A DNA stretch of 64,000 nucleotides from Anisus vortex (GCA_949126835.1 OX421495.1:2507508-2571507), one strand, 5' to 3'. Shown: positions 10,878-22,260, counted from the stretch's first letter. Program-made: numbers and translations. Notes: generated by a model not told the origin, from the letters alone.

Positions 10878-11128
10878 CCAAAGACTATAATAAGATGGAC
10901 TGCTTGCTTTGATATTCCTGCTATTTGATGACTTTAAACACTTAGTTTTGGAATTCGCTATGATTTTCTCAATGGAAAATTAAGATTAAAATCGAAAGTT
11001 GTATGCAGCGAAATGCAATCGTAGGAGCGTAGAAGTAATTTAAGACAGCCTTATTGGTTGCGCACGGGAAAAAAGAACATAGAAGCTCTAAAAATAGAGC
11101 AAGCGGTCAATCTTATTATAGTCTTTGG
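10878..11128 (+). mobile_element. MITE-2 copy with ~30-bp TIRs
   Basis: A clean 251-bp element. The left end starts CCAAAGACTATAATAAGATG and the right end is its inverse, continuing through GACTGCTTGCT / AGCAAGCGGTC, so the terminal repeats run about 30 bp with few mismatches. The interior matches the inverted copy at 2203-2501. It is non-coding. The flanks do not show a convincing target duplication, so the DNA transposon superfamily is undetermined. Confidence 0.8.
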
Positions 11129-11651
11129 ACATTTGTTGGATAAAAATTATTAGCATTTTTCCACAAAGAAAAAAACTTGTGACATGTTTACATGTTGATA
11201 ACAACTCAACATATTTCGGCCATCATCACAATCAGTGGGGCATCGCCTTCTTATTTCAGACAGGAACTGACCAATCATCTGTCACAAACGTTGCATGTCG
11301 GGGTTAATCAAGCTGCGCACCGGAAATCCCCCGTGACGTCACTTAGACGCCAGCGATCTCGGATTACATTTGTCGTCTGCAATATTCCAGACAAATCGGG
11401 GTAACTCTTGCCTCCCAAAAAAGTTCATTTATTCACTCCCCTTTATTAATCCCGACTCCCCGGGGAACGGCTCTCTCATCTTCTGCATCCGAGCGGACAT
11501 TTCGCTAATTCAACAACCCGAACGTTAATTTAAAACACGACAACAAGGAAGGTGGCTAAATTGTTCTTTGTGAAATTAGTTGATCCTTCATTTGTTCGTT
11601 GAAATTGATGTGTCCACCCATACATTATGTTAGATCTATTTTAAGGGAACC
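11129..11651. other. Intergenic, no gene seen
   Basis: Moderately AT-rich sequence. Short open frames near 11125-11404 have no recognisable motif or codon signature. Confidence 0.5.
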
Positions 11652-11757
11652 TTGCTACACAATCTCCTAATATGCTGTGGCCACAGAAACTGATGAACGC
11701 TACTTCAACGGACCTATGGATCAATTTGGTACGACGGGGACTTTACTGACTTTACTC
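11652..11757 (+). mobile_element. SINE-A 3'-end fragment
   Basis: Matches the SINE-A 3' domain: CACAATCTCCTAATATGCTG, GGCCACAGAAACTGATGAACG and CCTATGGATCAATTTGGTACG, then the GGGGACTTTAC tail. The head is absent. Its 3' end runs straight into the giant TATC array. Confidence 0.8.
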
Positions 11758-14700
11758 TATTATATATCTATACATCTATCTATCTCGCTAGCTCTGTATT
11801 TATCTATCTGTGTATCTATCTACATATCTGTCTGTCTGCCTGTCTATCAGTCAATCTGCCTATCTGTCTGTCTATCTGTCTATATCTGTCTGTCTGTCTA
11901 TTTGTCATCCGTCTATCCGTCTATCCTCCTATCCGTCTATCCTCCTATCCGTCTATCCGTCTATCATTCTATCCGTCTATCCGCCTATCCGTCTATCCGT
12001 CTATCATTCTATCCGTCTATCCGCCTATCATTCTATCCGTCTATCATTCTATCCTTCTATCCGTCTATCCGCCTATCCGTCTATCCGTCTATCCGTCTAT
12101 CATTCTATCCGCCTATCCGTCTATCCGTCTATCATTCTATCCTTCTATCCGTCTATCCGCCTATCCTTCTATCCGTCTATCATTCTATCCTTCTATCCGT
12201 CTATCCGCCTATCCTTCTATCCGCCTATCCTTCTATCCGTCTATCCGTCTATCATTCTATCCGTCTATCCTTCTATCCGTCTATCCGTCTATCATTCTAT
12301 CCGCCTATCCTTCTATCCGTCTATCCGTCTATCATTCTATCCGTCTATCCGTCTATCCGTCTATCATTCTATCCGTCTATCCTTCGATCCGTCTATCCGC
12401 ACATCCTTCTATCCGTCTATCCGCCTATCCTTCTATCCGTCTATCATTCTATCCGCCTATCCGTCTATCATTCTATCCGCCTATCCGTCTATCATTCTAT
12501 CCGCCTATCCGTCTATCATTCTATCCGTCTATCCGTCTATCATTCTATCCGCCTATCCGTCTATCATTCTATCCGCCTATCCGTCTCTCCGTCTATCATT
12601 CTATCCGCCTATCCGCCTATCCGTCTATCATTCTATCCGCCTATCCGTCTATCCGTCTATCCGTCTATCATTCTATCCTTCTATCCGTCTATCCGCCTAT
12701 CCGTCTATCCGTCTATCCGTCTATCATTCTATCCGCCTATCCGTCTATCCGTCTATCCGTCTATCATTCTATCCTTCTATCCGTCTATCCGCCTATCCTT
12801 CTATCCGTCTATCATTCTATCCTTCTATCCGTCTATCCGCCTATCCTTCTATCCGCCTATCCTTCTATCCGTCTATCCGTCTATCATTCTATCCGTCTAT
12901 CCTTCTATCCGTCTATCCGTCTATCATTCTATCCGCCTATCCTTCTATCCGTCTATCCGTCTATCATTCTATCCGTCTATCCGTCTATCATTCTATCCGT
13001 CTATCCTTCTATCCGTCTATCCGCCTATCCTTCTATCCGTCTATCCGCCTATCCTTCTATCCGTCTATCCGTCTATCAATATATCCGTCTATTCGCCTAT
13101 CATTCTATCCGTCTATCCGTCTATCCTTCTATCCGTCTATCCGCCTATCATTCTATCCGCCTATCCGTCTATCATTCTATCCGTCTATCCGCCTATCCTT
13201 CTATCCGTCTATCCGTCTATCATTCTATCCGTCTATCCGCCTATCCGCCTATCCGTCTATCATTCTATCCGCCTATCCGTCTATCCGTCTATCCGTCTAT
13301 CATTCTCCTTCTATCCGTCTATCCGCCTATCCGTCTATCCGTCTATCCGTCTATCATTCTATCCGTCTATCCGTCTATCCGCCTATCCGTCTATCATTCT
13401 ATCCGCCTATCCGTCTATCCGCCTATCCTTCTATCCGTCTATCATTCTATCCTTCTATCCGTCTATCATTCTATCCTTCTATCCGTCTATCATTCTATCC
13501 GCCTATCCGTCTATCCGTCTATCATTCTATCCGCCTATCCGCCTATCCGTCTATCATTCTATCCGCCTATCCGTCTATCCGTCTATCCGTCTATCATTCT
13601 ATCCTTCTATCCGTCTATCCGCCTATCCGTCTATCCGTCTATCATTCTATCCGCCTATCCGTCTATCCGTCTATCATTCTATCCTTCTATCCGTCTATCC
13701 GCCTATCCTTCTATCCGTCTATCATTATATCCTTCTATCCGTCTATCCGCCTATCCTTCTATCCGCCTATCCTTCTATCCGTCTATCCGTCTATCATTCT
13801 ATCCGTCTATCCTTCTATCCGTCTATCCGTCTATCATTCTATCCGCCTATCCTTCTATCCGTCTATCCGTCTATCATTCTATCCGTCTATCCGTCTATCC
13901 GTCTATCATTCTATCCGTGTATCCTTCTATCCGTCTATCCGCCTATCCTTCTATCCGTCTATCCGCCTATCCTTCTATCCGTCTATCGGTCTATCATTAT
14001 ATCCGTCTATCCGCCTATCATTCTATCCGTCTATCCGCCTATCCTTCTATCCGTCTATCCGCCTATCATTCTATCCGTCTATCCGTCTATCATTCTATCC
14101 GTCTATCCGCCTATCCTTCTATCCGTCTATCCGTCTATCATTCTATCCGTCTATCCGCCTATCCGTCTATCATTCTATCCGCCTATCCGTCTATCCGTCT
14201 ATCCGTCTATGATTCTATCCTTCTATCCGTCTATCCGTCTATCCGCCTATCCGTCTATCCGTCTATCCGTCTATCATTCTATCCGTCTATCCGTCTATCC
14301 GCCTATCCGTCTATCATTCTATCCGCCTATCCGTCTATCCGCCTATCCTTCTATCCGTCTATCATTCTATCCTTCTATCCGTCTATCATTCTATCCTTCT
14401 ATCCGTCAATCATTCTATCCGCCTATCCGTCTATCCGTCTATCATTCTATCCGCCTATCCGCCTATCCGTCTATCATTCTATCCGCCTATCCGTCTATCC
14501 GTCTATCCGTCTATCATTCTATCCTTCTATCCGTCTATCCGCCTATCCGTCTATCCGTCTATCCGTCTATCATTCTATCCGCCTATCCGTCTATCCGTCT
14601 ATCATTCTATCCTTCTATCCGTCTATCCGCCTATCCTTCTATCCGTCTATCATTCTATCCTTCTATCCGTCTATCCGCCTATCCTTCTATCCGCCTATCC

Positions 14701-15530
14701 TTCTATCCGTCTATCCGTCTATCATTCTATCCGTCTATCCTTCTATCCGTCTATCCGTCTATCATTCTATCCGCCTATCCTTCTATCCGTCTATCCGTCT
14801 ATCATTCTATCCGTCTATCCGTCTATCCGTCTATCATTCTATCCGTCTATCCTTCTATCCGTCTATCCGCCTATCCTTCTATCCGTCTATCCGCCTATCC
14901 TTCTATCCGTCTATCATTCTATCCGCCTATCCGTCTATCATTCTATCCGCCTATCCGTCTATCATTCTATCCGCCTATCCGTCTATCATTCTATCCGTCT
15001 ATCCGTCTATCATTCTATCCGCCTATCCGTCTATCATTCTATCCTTCTATCCATCTATCCGTCTATCATTCTATCCGTCTATCCTTCTATCCGTCTATCA
15101 TTCTATCCGCCTATCCGTCTATCATTCTATCCGTCTATCCTTCTATCCGTCTATCATTCTATCCGCCTATCCGTCTATCCTTCTATCCGCCTATCCTTCT
15201 ATCCGTCTATCCGTCTATCATTCTATCCGTCTATCCTTCTATCCGTCTATCATTCTATCCGCCTATCCGTCTATCCTTCTATCCGCCTATCCTTCTATCC
15301 GTCTATCCGTCTATCATTCTATCCGTCTATCCGCCTATCCGTCTATCATTCTATCCGTCTATCCGCCTATCCTTCTATCGGTCTATCCGTCTATCATTCT
15401 ATCCGTCTATCCGCCTATCCTTCTATCGGTCTATCCGTCTATCATTCTATCCGTCTATCCGTCTATCCGTCTATCCGTCTAACCGTCTATCCGTCTATCT
15501 GTCTATCTTTCTATCCGTCTATCTGTCTGT
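11758..15530. repeat. Giant octamer-based TATC satellite, ~3.7 kb
   Basis: After a short TCTATCTGTC-rich lead-in (to about 11880) the array is built from four octamer types: CTATCCGT, CTATCCGC, CTATCATT and CTATCCTT. The order of octamers is not random. A block beginning at 12205 recurs at 12837, 13747 and 14675 (spacings 632, 910 and 928), and another alignment at exactly 2470-bp offset joins 12445 to 14915. Because three octamers make eight codons and no octamer contains a stop on plus, all forward frames stay open for long distances with SIRLSVYP-like repeats. This is a satellite with higher-order structure, not a gene. Confidence 0.97.
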
Positions 15531-15787
15531 CCATAAGGTCGGTGAAGCAGCGTTCACAAGTTTCTGGCGGCCACGGCATACTAGGAGATTGTGTGCCAGC
15601 ACAATGCCAAGTCGCCTCTACTTTACCCCAATTTAAGGCAGGTACCCATTATATCTCTGTGGACTCGGGCACTCCCTCCAGACCCGGGAACAAATATACT
15701 GGCCTTTATTAGGATTCGAACCCAATACCTTCAGTACGCCAGCCAAACGCGCTTTCGGCAACTCGGTCATCGTGTCTTCATTTTTCG
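15531..15787 (-). mobile_element. SINE-A copy
   Basis: On the minus strand it reads a tRNA-like head with a B box (GGGTTCGAATCC, seen on plus as GGATTCGAACCC near 15712-15723), then the CCCGGGTCTGGAGGG block, the GGGGTAAAGTA-GAGGCGAC region and the 3' GTGAACGCTGCTTCACCG region. The last part of the 3' tail is missing, lost at the boundary with the TATC array. The head side abuts the 12-bp satellite. Confidence 0.85.
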
Positions 15788-15794
15788 CCTGTGT

Positions 15795-16010
15795 GTGTAG
15801 GCCACTGTGTAGGCCACTGTGTAGGCCACTGTGTAGGCCACTGTGTAGGCCACTGTGTAGGCCACTGTGTAGGCCACTGTGTAGGCCACTGTGTAGGCCA
15901 CTGTGAAGGCCACTGTAGGCCACTGTAGGCCACTGTAGGCCACTGTAGGCCACTGTAGGCCACTGTAGGCCACTGTAGGCCACTGTAGGCCACTGTAGGC
16001 CACTGTAGGC
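15795..16010. repeat. Satellite switching from 12-bp to 10-bp unit
   Basis: Nine copies of GTGTAGGCCACT are followed by one GTGAAGGCCACT, then ten copies of GTAGGCCACT. The unit therefore loses two bases (GT) once and then amplifies in the shorter form. Minus-strand open frames (GLHS / WPTQ / VAYT repeats) are by-products. Confidence 0.97.
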
Positions 16011-17252
16011 TATATATAGATAATATATTTGTCATTTTTGTTTTTTGTCGGTATTTCTATCCGTGTATATTTCTGTCAGTGTCTATTAGTTTGTCTGTCT
16101 GTTATCTACCCGTGTGCATAGGAATCGTACCGCAATATAATCGAACTATGAAAATTCTGTTCCGAAATGTTTATATATATTTTTTTTTATAGAATTTTAT
16201 ATATTTAGAAAATTTGTTTAATAGATCCCCCCTCCTTCCCTTTCGCTGCTCCCTCCCCCCCCCCCCCCCCAACCAACAATAAAACGCAACAAAAGAAAAT
16301 CTTACTAAAGAATGTTACTTGCCATTCCATGGACTAAGACCAACTGTTTTTAATTATGAAGGATCGTCTCGTGCTGGAGTCGCGTTCATAACGTCTGGAG
16401 TGTGCCAATTATCACTCACACCGAGGGAATGTGATACCGTTAGTTACCGCTGGGTGGGTGGGAGGAGGAGGCGTGATGGTTGGTGATGGTGTGTGTGTGT
16501 GTGGGGGGGGGGCGGGAGGCACACAACACCAAGCTACCGAAGCTAAACAGAGATGGTGGCCGGAAGCTTGTCGGTTCACGCCTTCACGCCCACCCCTTTT
16601 TCCCACAGCTCCATTTTTTTTTCAGGAAGAGCGACACCCGCTCGTGCTTTGTGACCCGGAAGTGTATGCTGTCATTGTGGCTAATGGCTGAATGTAGATT
16701 AATGCCAGTTTAGAATTGACAAGAAAAAAAGTAAAGATACACCAACAAACACGATTTGGTGTCGAGATTAACTGGATTATTATTCAACCACGCCCATTGA
16801 CCTAAATAGTAGTTAAGCGCGGAAGGTTAAAACAAAATGGCGTTGACTAATGCGCTATTCATCATCCGACCGCTAAATTTTGTGTTCGTACATTTTTGGA
16901 AGTCCATGGCCGTTGGGACACGCTTGACACGTGACCACAGCCCCGTTCGTTTGGCGTTTAAGAGAAAAATAAGTTTAGTTGAAGAATGTAAAAAATTGGG
17001 AGAACTGGAGTGGTTGAGGAGGGGGGTAGGGGTGACCACTGCTTCGAAAAAGGGGAAAAAGGATATGGTCTGGTATCTTGTTAGGAGTATTTGATTTGTG
17101 CTGAATATTAATTGGCTCAAAACAGTTCTCTATAATTAAAAAACAACTCAAAGTACCAAACAGTAACAAGGACAACATTTGCAGTGTTCGTAACACTTTG
17201 TACACTATACAAACTGGCGGGACAATATTGACAGATTAAAACATTTGAAAAC
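16011..17252. other. Intergenic, no gene seen
   Basis: Contains a C-run near 16253-16270, GT/G-rich patches at 16485-16520 and otherwise unique-looking sequence. The 85-codon frame at 16837-17094 has no recognisable domain. Confidence 0.5.
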
Positions 17253-17401
17253 AATGGGCCGTATTGTTGCTGAGAGTTAACACCCTTGCCCCTTATACAA
17301 GTCAAGCTTTTATGACTGACTTGTAAATTACAAGTCAGTCATAAAAGATTGACTTGTATAAGGGGCAAGGGTGTTAACTCTCAGCAGCAATACGGCCCAT
17401 T
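17253..17401. repeat. Nearly perfect 147-bp palindrome
   Basis: The left arm 17254-17326 and right arm 17328-17400 are reverse complements over 73 bases with only two mismatches (at about 17267 and 17306), separated by a single base at 17327. One further complementary pair lies at 17253/17401. Each end reads ATGGGCCGTATTG inward. This could be a foldback MITE, a source of hairpin RNA or an inverted-duplication scar. No target duplication is obvious. Confidence 0.95.
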
Positions 17402-17817
17402 CCTATCTGATTTTTTTTTAAATAAATAAATAAAATACCCTTCGGACCAAATTGATCATATGAAAAATAATAGAGTTGAAATGTAAAGACCATTTGACGA
17501 AAAGCTGTTCATTGGTGGCGCTATATAAATTTGTAATTTAAATGAGTAACAATTGAAAACAAGTTACGCTTACAAACAAACGCTATTAGAGCTTTTATTG
17601 TCATCACAACTACTAACAACAATTACCAAACTACATTTTTAAAAAGCTTACAATATCAGATTATATTTTTACTATGGTTGTAAATTGTAAATAGTGCTGT
17701 TGTGCTATTTTCTGCCCAGAAATCTTTTCCGAGACACAATCATGTATCAATTAGTTTCACTGTAACTGTGACTCAATCCTTCTAAACCATTAGATTTCTG
17801 TCTCTCTCCATACTTAG
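17402..17817. other. AT-rich intergenic with SINE-A scrap
   Basis: Only recognisable item is a roughly 30-bp SINE-A 3'-end scrap on minus near 17436-17465 (CCCTTCGGACCAAATTGATC). The rest shows no gene. Confidence 0.45.
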
Positions 17818-17868
17818 TCCGTTGGAACGAATTGATCCATAGGGCCAATGAAGCAACGTTCACGAGAT
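17818..17868 (-). mobile_element. SINE-A 3'-end fragment
   Basis: GAATTGATCCATAGGGCC followed by AATGAAGCAACGTTCACGAG is the SINE-A 3' domain on the minus strand. It breaks off where the next repeat begins. Confidence 0.65.
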
Positions 17869-17874
17869 TACTTG

Positions 17875-18060
17875 GCGTGGGGTGGCTGGAGCTCGGACAG
17901 GGTTATACTCAAACCTAAAGGTTACGCCCTGGACATAAGAGCTTCGGCTCGTCCGGGTTCTTAAGAGACTTATTAATTCGGTGACATCAGGCAGTGGACC
18001 AGCTTGTTTCTTGCCGATTCCCAGAGGGAGGCGCAGGGCCGAGACGAGTGGCATGCAATC
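17875..18060. repeat. Unclassified dispersed repeat R1, copy 1
   Basis: Shares collinear blocks with 32185-32400: ACTCAAACCTAAAGGTTACG versus CTCAACCCTAAACGCTACG, CCCTGGACATAAGA versus CCCTGGACACAAGA, GGCTCGTCCGG in both, then a CGAGTC/GACATCAGGCAGTGGACCAG region and GAGGCG further on. It has no coding signal and an unknown class. Confidence 0.6.
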
Positions 18061-18310
18061 GTTGCCCCAACAACTCTCACTTGGGTTATGGGATAGGTGA
18101 AGGTGAGTTATCTTGTAAACTTTCTGTCCTTTCTGTTCCCCATATTTGAAGTCTGTCTATGGTCTGTCTGAAGGTTTCTATTAAGACTATTTAGAAGCAA
18201 GCTTTACTATTAGTAGAAACTTTGGATATTCAAAAAATTGGTTACAAAAAAAAAAAACAAGAACAAAAAAACTTAAATATATTGTATAAAATCAGATTTA
18301 TGAAGTAGTA

Positions 18311-18575
18311 AGTATCCCATCAGACCAAATTGATCCATGAGGCCGGTGAAGCAGCGTTCACCAGTTTCTGTGGCCACGGCATTGTGGGGGATTGCGTGGC
18401 CAGCACAATGCCCACCCGCCTTTACATTACCCCAACTAAAGTCAGGTAACCATCAGACCTGGATAGACTAAGGGAAAACCTCTTGACCAGAGAAAAAATC
18501 CTAGCCTTCACCGGGATTCGAAATCCAGGACCTTCGGTAAGCCAAGCGAACGCAGCTGCCGCTTGGCCACAATGG
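18311..18575 (-). mobile_element. SINE-A, nearly complete
   Basis: On minus it carries a tRNA-like A-box region (TGGCCAAGCGGCAGCTGCG), a damaged B box (plus-strand GGGATTCGAAATCC), the body and the complete 3' end through GATCAATTTGGTCTGATGGG. It differs from other copies by scattered substitutions. Confidence 0.85.
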
Positions 18576-18842
18576 CTTTAGGTGTGTGAAACAAGAGAAT
18601 AAATAGTTTTCAAAATACTGTATTCACCTTGGCGTTTGTCCCATCAGTGGAGTTATAGCCTACACACACTTTCTCGTGTCTTGTTCATTAACAACTGAAC
18701 TCTATGGGAAGTATATAAAGTCATTGGCATCATTCGTTTTTTTTTTAGAAGTGGTTTGCAAAGACCTGTAACTAAGAACAAACAGCTGGACCAATGGTAG
18801 CCAGAATAGCATTACACGCAAAATCATAGTTCTATCTCAGAG

Positions 18843-18905
18843 ATCGGCAACCTACGGTACGGGTGCTAGAATTGGCACGCTAAACGATTCTCAATGGCAC
18901 GCGAA
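18843..18905 (+). mobile_element. hAT MITE-1 left-end fragment
   Basis: GATCGGCAACCTACGGTACG, then GGCACGCTAAACGATTCTCA and ATGGCACGCGAAAG, match the left half of MITE-1. The right half is absent. Confidence 0.65.
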
Positions 18906-19289
18906 AGAATGGGGATGTCACTAAAAAAAATTTCTTTTTGGGATGTGTGGGGGCCCCTTTTGTGTGGGGGTCCCTGTTCCAATGGAAAATGTGGAACATG
19001 CCTAAATACGCCACAGCATGTGCCTACTTTTGGCTCCGAAAGCGAATTTTGGTGGGCCTCTAAATTAGACCGACAAAGAGAGAGAGAGAGAAATAGTGTA
19101 GACGTGTAAAGTCATTTATAGAGTTTTAAGTGACTTGGTAAAACATTGGACTTATGACTTAAGCGTATGTAGGATGCTAGTGGTTTAGGTGGGGAGAGGG
19201 GCGCGGGTAAGTTGTAATGATTTTCCTGGGATAGGTCAGATGTGAGAAATTAAAACCACAACAACAACATTTGAACAGTTCATGTGCTG

Positions 19290-19610
19290 CCAACTCAAAT
19301 GTGTGTTTGTGTGTGTTTCTTTGAGTGTGTGAGTGAGTCGTTAGGAGTAATTTTAAGTGTGTATGTAAGAATGTTTGGTTGTGTGTGGGCGTGTGTTTGT
19401 GAGTGCGAGTGTGAGTGTTTAAGTGTGTGTATGTGATTGTGTGTATGTGAGTGTGTATATGTGAGTGCGTGTATGTGTACATGGTGCATGTTTGTGTCTT
19501 TGTGAGTATGTATGAGTATGAGTATGTGTGTGTACGTGTGAGTTTGTTTATATTTGTGAGTGTGCTTGAGTGTTCAAATGCTCGTGTATATGTGTGTGTG
19601 GATGTGTTGG
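19290..19610. repeat. Degenerate GT-rich simple repeat
   Basis: Mixed GTGT, GAGT, GTATGT units over about 300 bp. Apparent His/Thr-rich minus frames and Val/Cys-rich plus frames come from this composition. Confidence 0.9.
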
Positions 19611-20019
19611 GACGTTGCCCCCATTGGTTAAACTATCTTTCCTCATGGACATATTCAGGCCCCACGAGAGGGGGGTACAGCCGGTACGCCGTACCGGGGC
19701 CCACGAGAGTTTAGGGGGGCCCATGAAGCCAATGAATATTAAAATTTAAAATGAAATTGGCAATTACGCAAGTATTTTTTAATTATTGCTATTAAGCTAA
19801 GAGGAGATGTCCCAAAACGTTCTACAATCTCACGTGGCGCTGGGGCCCCTTAATTTTGATATTATTTGAATGTGTACTTGAACATTTTGTTAAATATGCA
19901 ATGAAATCCTTAAGTTTTAATATAGGGCCCAATTATTTCCGATAGCATTTAGGATCTTAGTTTTCGTCCTGATTCGTCTGCCTGCGCTGCTGTTGTTGGT
20001 AATGTGGAGGAGTGCTGCC

Positions 20020-20940
20020 AAATAGTTAAGGCATGAATGGCTGCTAACAACTTAAATTAAATGATGACAATACAGAGGCAATTATCTGTGGTTCTGATGT
20101 CAGTCTTCGGGATGGACTATTACTACGATCAAGGTTGGGGCTTCCGTGATATCGTTGTCCAACACGAGTAGAGACCTTGGCCTTTTTAATGATAATAAAA
20201 TATCAATGGTTCCACATAACAGTGCTGTGGTTAAAGCTTGTTCCTCTCATCTACGCACCCTGGGTCAGCTGCGACCTCAACTCAATTGAAGGACGGCCAA
20301 CGCCGTAGCACTCTCTTATCCAGTCAAGGTTGGATTACAGCAATAGTTGCATGTGAGGTTAGCCCCAGAACCAGCTGCAGAGATTACAGAGAGTGCAGAA
20401 CACCGCGGCGCGCATTGTTTCGGGGGTGAGGAGGCAAGATCATATCTCCCCGACACTGAGGGATCTCCACTGGCTCCCGGTGATAAAGCGAATAGAGCAC
20501 AAAATTATGTCCAAGTACCTGGAAGTGCGCTCATTTGAATCAGTTGTGCCTTCTTTATGGAACAATTTACCTCAGACCAGTGGCGTTGCTAGGGGAGGGG
20601 GAGGGAGGGTCCAAATTCATAAATCCGCCCGGGCCCCTACTTGAGGGGGGCCCCATTGGAGTGTCCAAATTGTTTTCTTATGTCATAATGTCGAATGTCA
20701 AAATGCAGGGGCCCCTAAAGAAGCCAAGCCCCCCGGGCCCCCAAATCCCTTGCAACGGCACTGCCTCAGACACTGAGAGAATCTGGGACAAAGAGAATCT
20801 TTTAAAAAGAACTTGAAGCCCTATCTCTTTGGCTAATACATCTGCCACTGCAAATCAAACCCAGAGCGCACAAAGCATGCTAATTTAATAGCATGGATAG
20901 AAGCACTATAAGAAATGCCCATTCTTATTTTATCTTCTTA
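20020..20940 (+). pseudogene. LINE-B (L2-type) fragment inside hAT
   Basis: In pieces it reads WMAANNLKLNDDNTEAIICG, then SRLDYSNS, then LQRVQNTAARIV and HISPTLRDLHWLPVIKRIE, then SFESVVPSLWNNLP-QT, all in the order of an L2-type RT C-terminal half. The 3' UTR contains GAGCGCACAAAGCATGCTAA and ATAGCATGGATAGAAGC. Frameshifts are present, and the last coding part is split by a MITE at 20578-20763. The 3' UTR end matches the tail of the SINE at 50355-50560. Confidence 0.85.
20578..20763. mobile_element. hAT MITE with 8-bp TSD, nested in LINE
   Basis: The 186-bp element runs from CAGTGGCGTTGCTAGGGG to CCCTTGCAACGGCACTG, an inverted terminal pair. It is flanked by identical 8-bp duplications CCTCAGAC at 20570-20577 and 20764-20771. 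Removing the insert plus one duplication restores continuity of the surrounding LINE frame (NNLPQT-LRE). The GGGGCCCC-rich interior is non-coding. Confidence 0.95.
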
Positions 20941-21189
20941 TCTCTTTTTTATTATTTTTCTCCAGGACGATTACAGATATAGACCTATGAGCCTTAAAGG
21001 CTTACAGTTCTCCCTGTTAGCTTAGTAGTCTAGGCCTACATACTCTATGTCGCTATACTAGTACGGCAGTCAAAGCTAGTTAGTCGATTCTTTTACACTT
21101 TAATTAATGATCTCCTGTGCGGTAGCCACGAGGGGAGGTTGAAGTAATCATAATTTTAAACAAATTTAAATGTAAATACACATTATTCA

Positions 21190-22260
21190 GTTGCAGCCTC
21201 AAGAGGTGGAAAATACTGTCAAAGCTTCATGGCATTTCTAGCACAATATGGTCAGATGGAATTGAAAATGTAAAACAATTTGTAGCTCATCGACCAGGGG
21301 TTGAGTTGGCTACGGAAGACCTGTTAAGGCTGAATCTTACTCCGAAAACCAGAAACGAAATTCATGAAATGTATATGTTATGTCGGTTCTTTCACTTGCA
21401 TTATAATGTCAGTCGTTTGGCACAGTATACTAGTCTCTTTTGGCTTCTGCAACAAAGTCATTCAAGCTTGTGATGCGACTATAGATATGGAAGTTGCAAA
21501 CATAGAAAGCATATAATATGCACAACTAGGGGCTTTGCGAAACAGTTGGAAAGCAATGTGGAATGAAGCTAAGCTTGTTAAATCCCACCTGCAGATAGAA
21601 GTACAATAGTTTAGGAACAGCAATACATCTGCCAGTAAAAAAAACAAGATTCCATGACGAGGATATATACACCTGATGAAAATGTGAATGAGATGAACGA
21701 AACAGAAGAATGCCATGAGGAAGCCCACTTTCGAAAACACATTATTTTATGTTGTACTGGATAATGACATAGTGTTATTGGAGGGCTTACAGTTTACAGT
21801 TCGGTTCAATTCAGTCAAAGATATTTCTAACATATTCAGCTTTCTTTGGAACTGCCAAAAGATGTCAGAAGAAGACTTGAAGTATAAAGCTACTAAGTTA
21901 GCAGAAAAGTAAGCTTATTATAATATCATAAGTTGTGAAGACTTTCTTCAGGAAATAATTCAACTAACAATGGTTCACAATGCAAATGTTGGTAAAGAAC
22001 GGTTGGGTGCATTGGAACTGTTAAATGTTTTGGCAAATTCAAATTAGAAAATATTTTTCATAACATAAGTGTCAGTTCGAGGATGTTTCTTACATCACTA
22101 GTCCAGTAGCATTAGCAGAGAGGAGCTTCAGTAAACTTAAGCTCATCAAAAATTGCCTTAGATCCACCATGAGTCAGGATCGCCTGCACAACTTGGCTAG
22201 GCTCAGTATTGAGTCTGGCATTGCAAGACAATAAACTTTGACACAATAATTCGTAGTTTT
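21190..22260 (+). pseudogene. hAT transposase relic (ZMYM1-like)
   Basis: Encodes decayed transposase pieces in shifting frames. Near 21730-21905 is a segment around FYVVLDNDIV...TVRFNSVKDISNIFSFLW...QKMSEEDLKYKATKLAEK, typical of the region before the C-terminal domain. At 22105-22225 is VALAERSFSKLKLIKN-LRSTMSQDRL-LARLSIES, the hAT C-terminal dimerization motif. The catalytic Asp and CxxH parts are not recognisable, and stops are frequent, so it cannot make a transposase. Confidence 0.85.

Larger units (their letters stand above)
18576..19655. other. Intergenic with MITE scrap and GT-rich tract
   Basis: Includes the MITE-1 scrap at 18843-18905, a GA tract near 19077-19091 and a long degenerate GT/GA-rich tract at 19290-19610. 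No gene recognised. Confidence 0.55.

Noticed and set aside
11677..15636. Apparent 1319-codon protein with SIRLSVYP-type repeats
   Set aside because: It is the translation of the TATC octamer satellite. Other forward frames are also open for hundreds of codons, and the frame runs through SINE sequence at both ends.
15633..16035. Minus-strand repeat frames (AYSGLQWPTV, HSGL)
   Set aside because: By-products of the 12/10-bp satellite in three frames.
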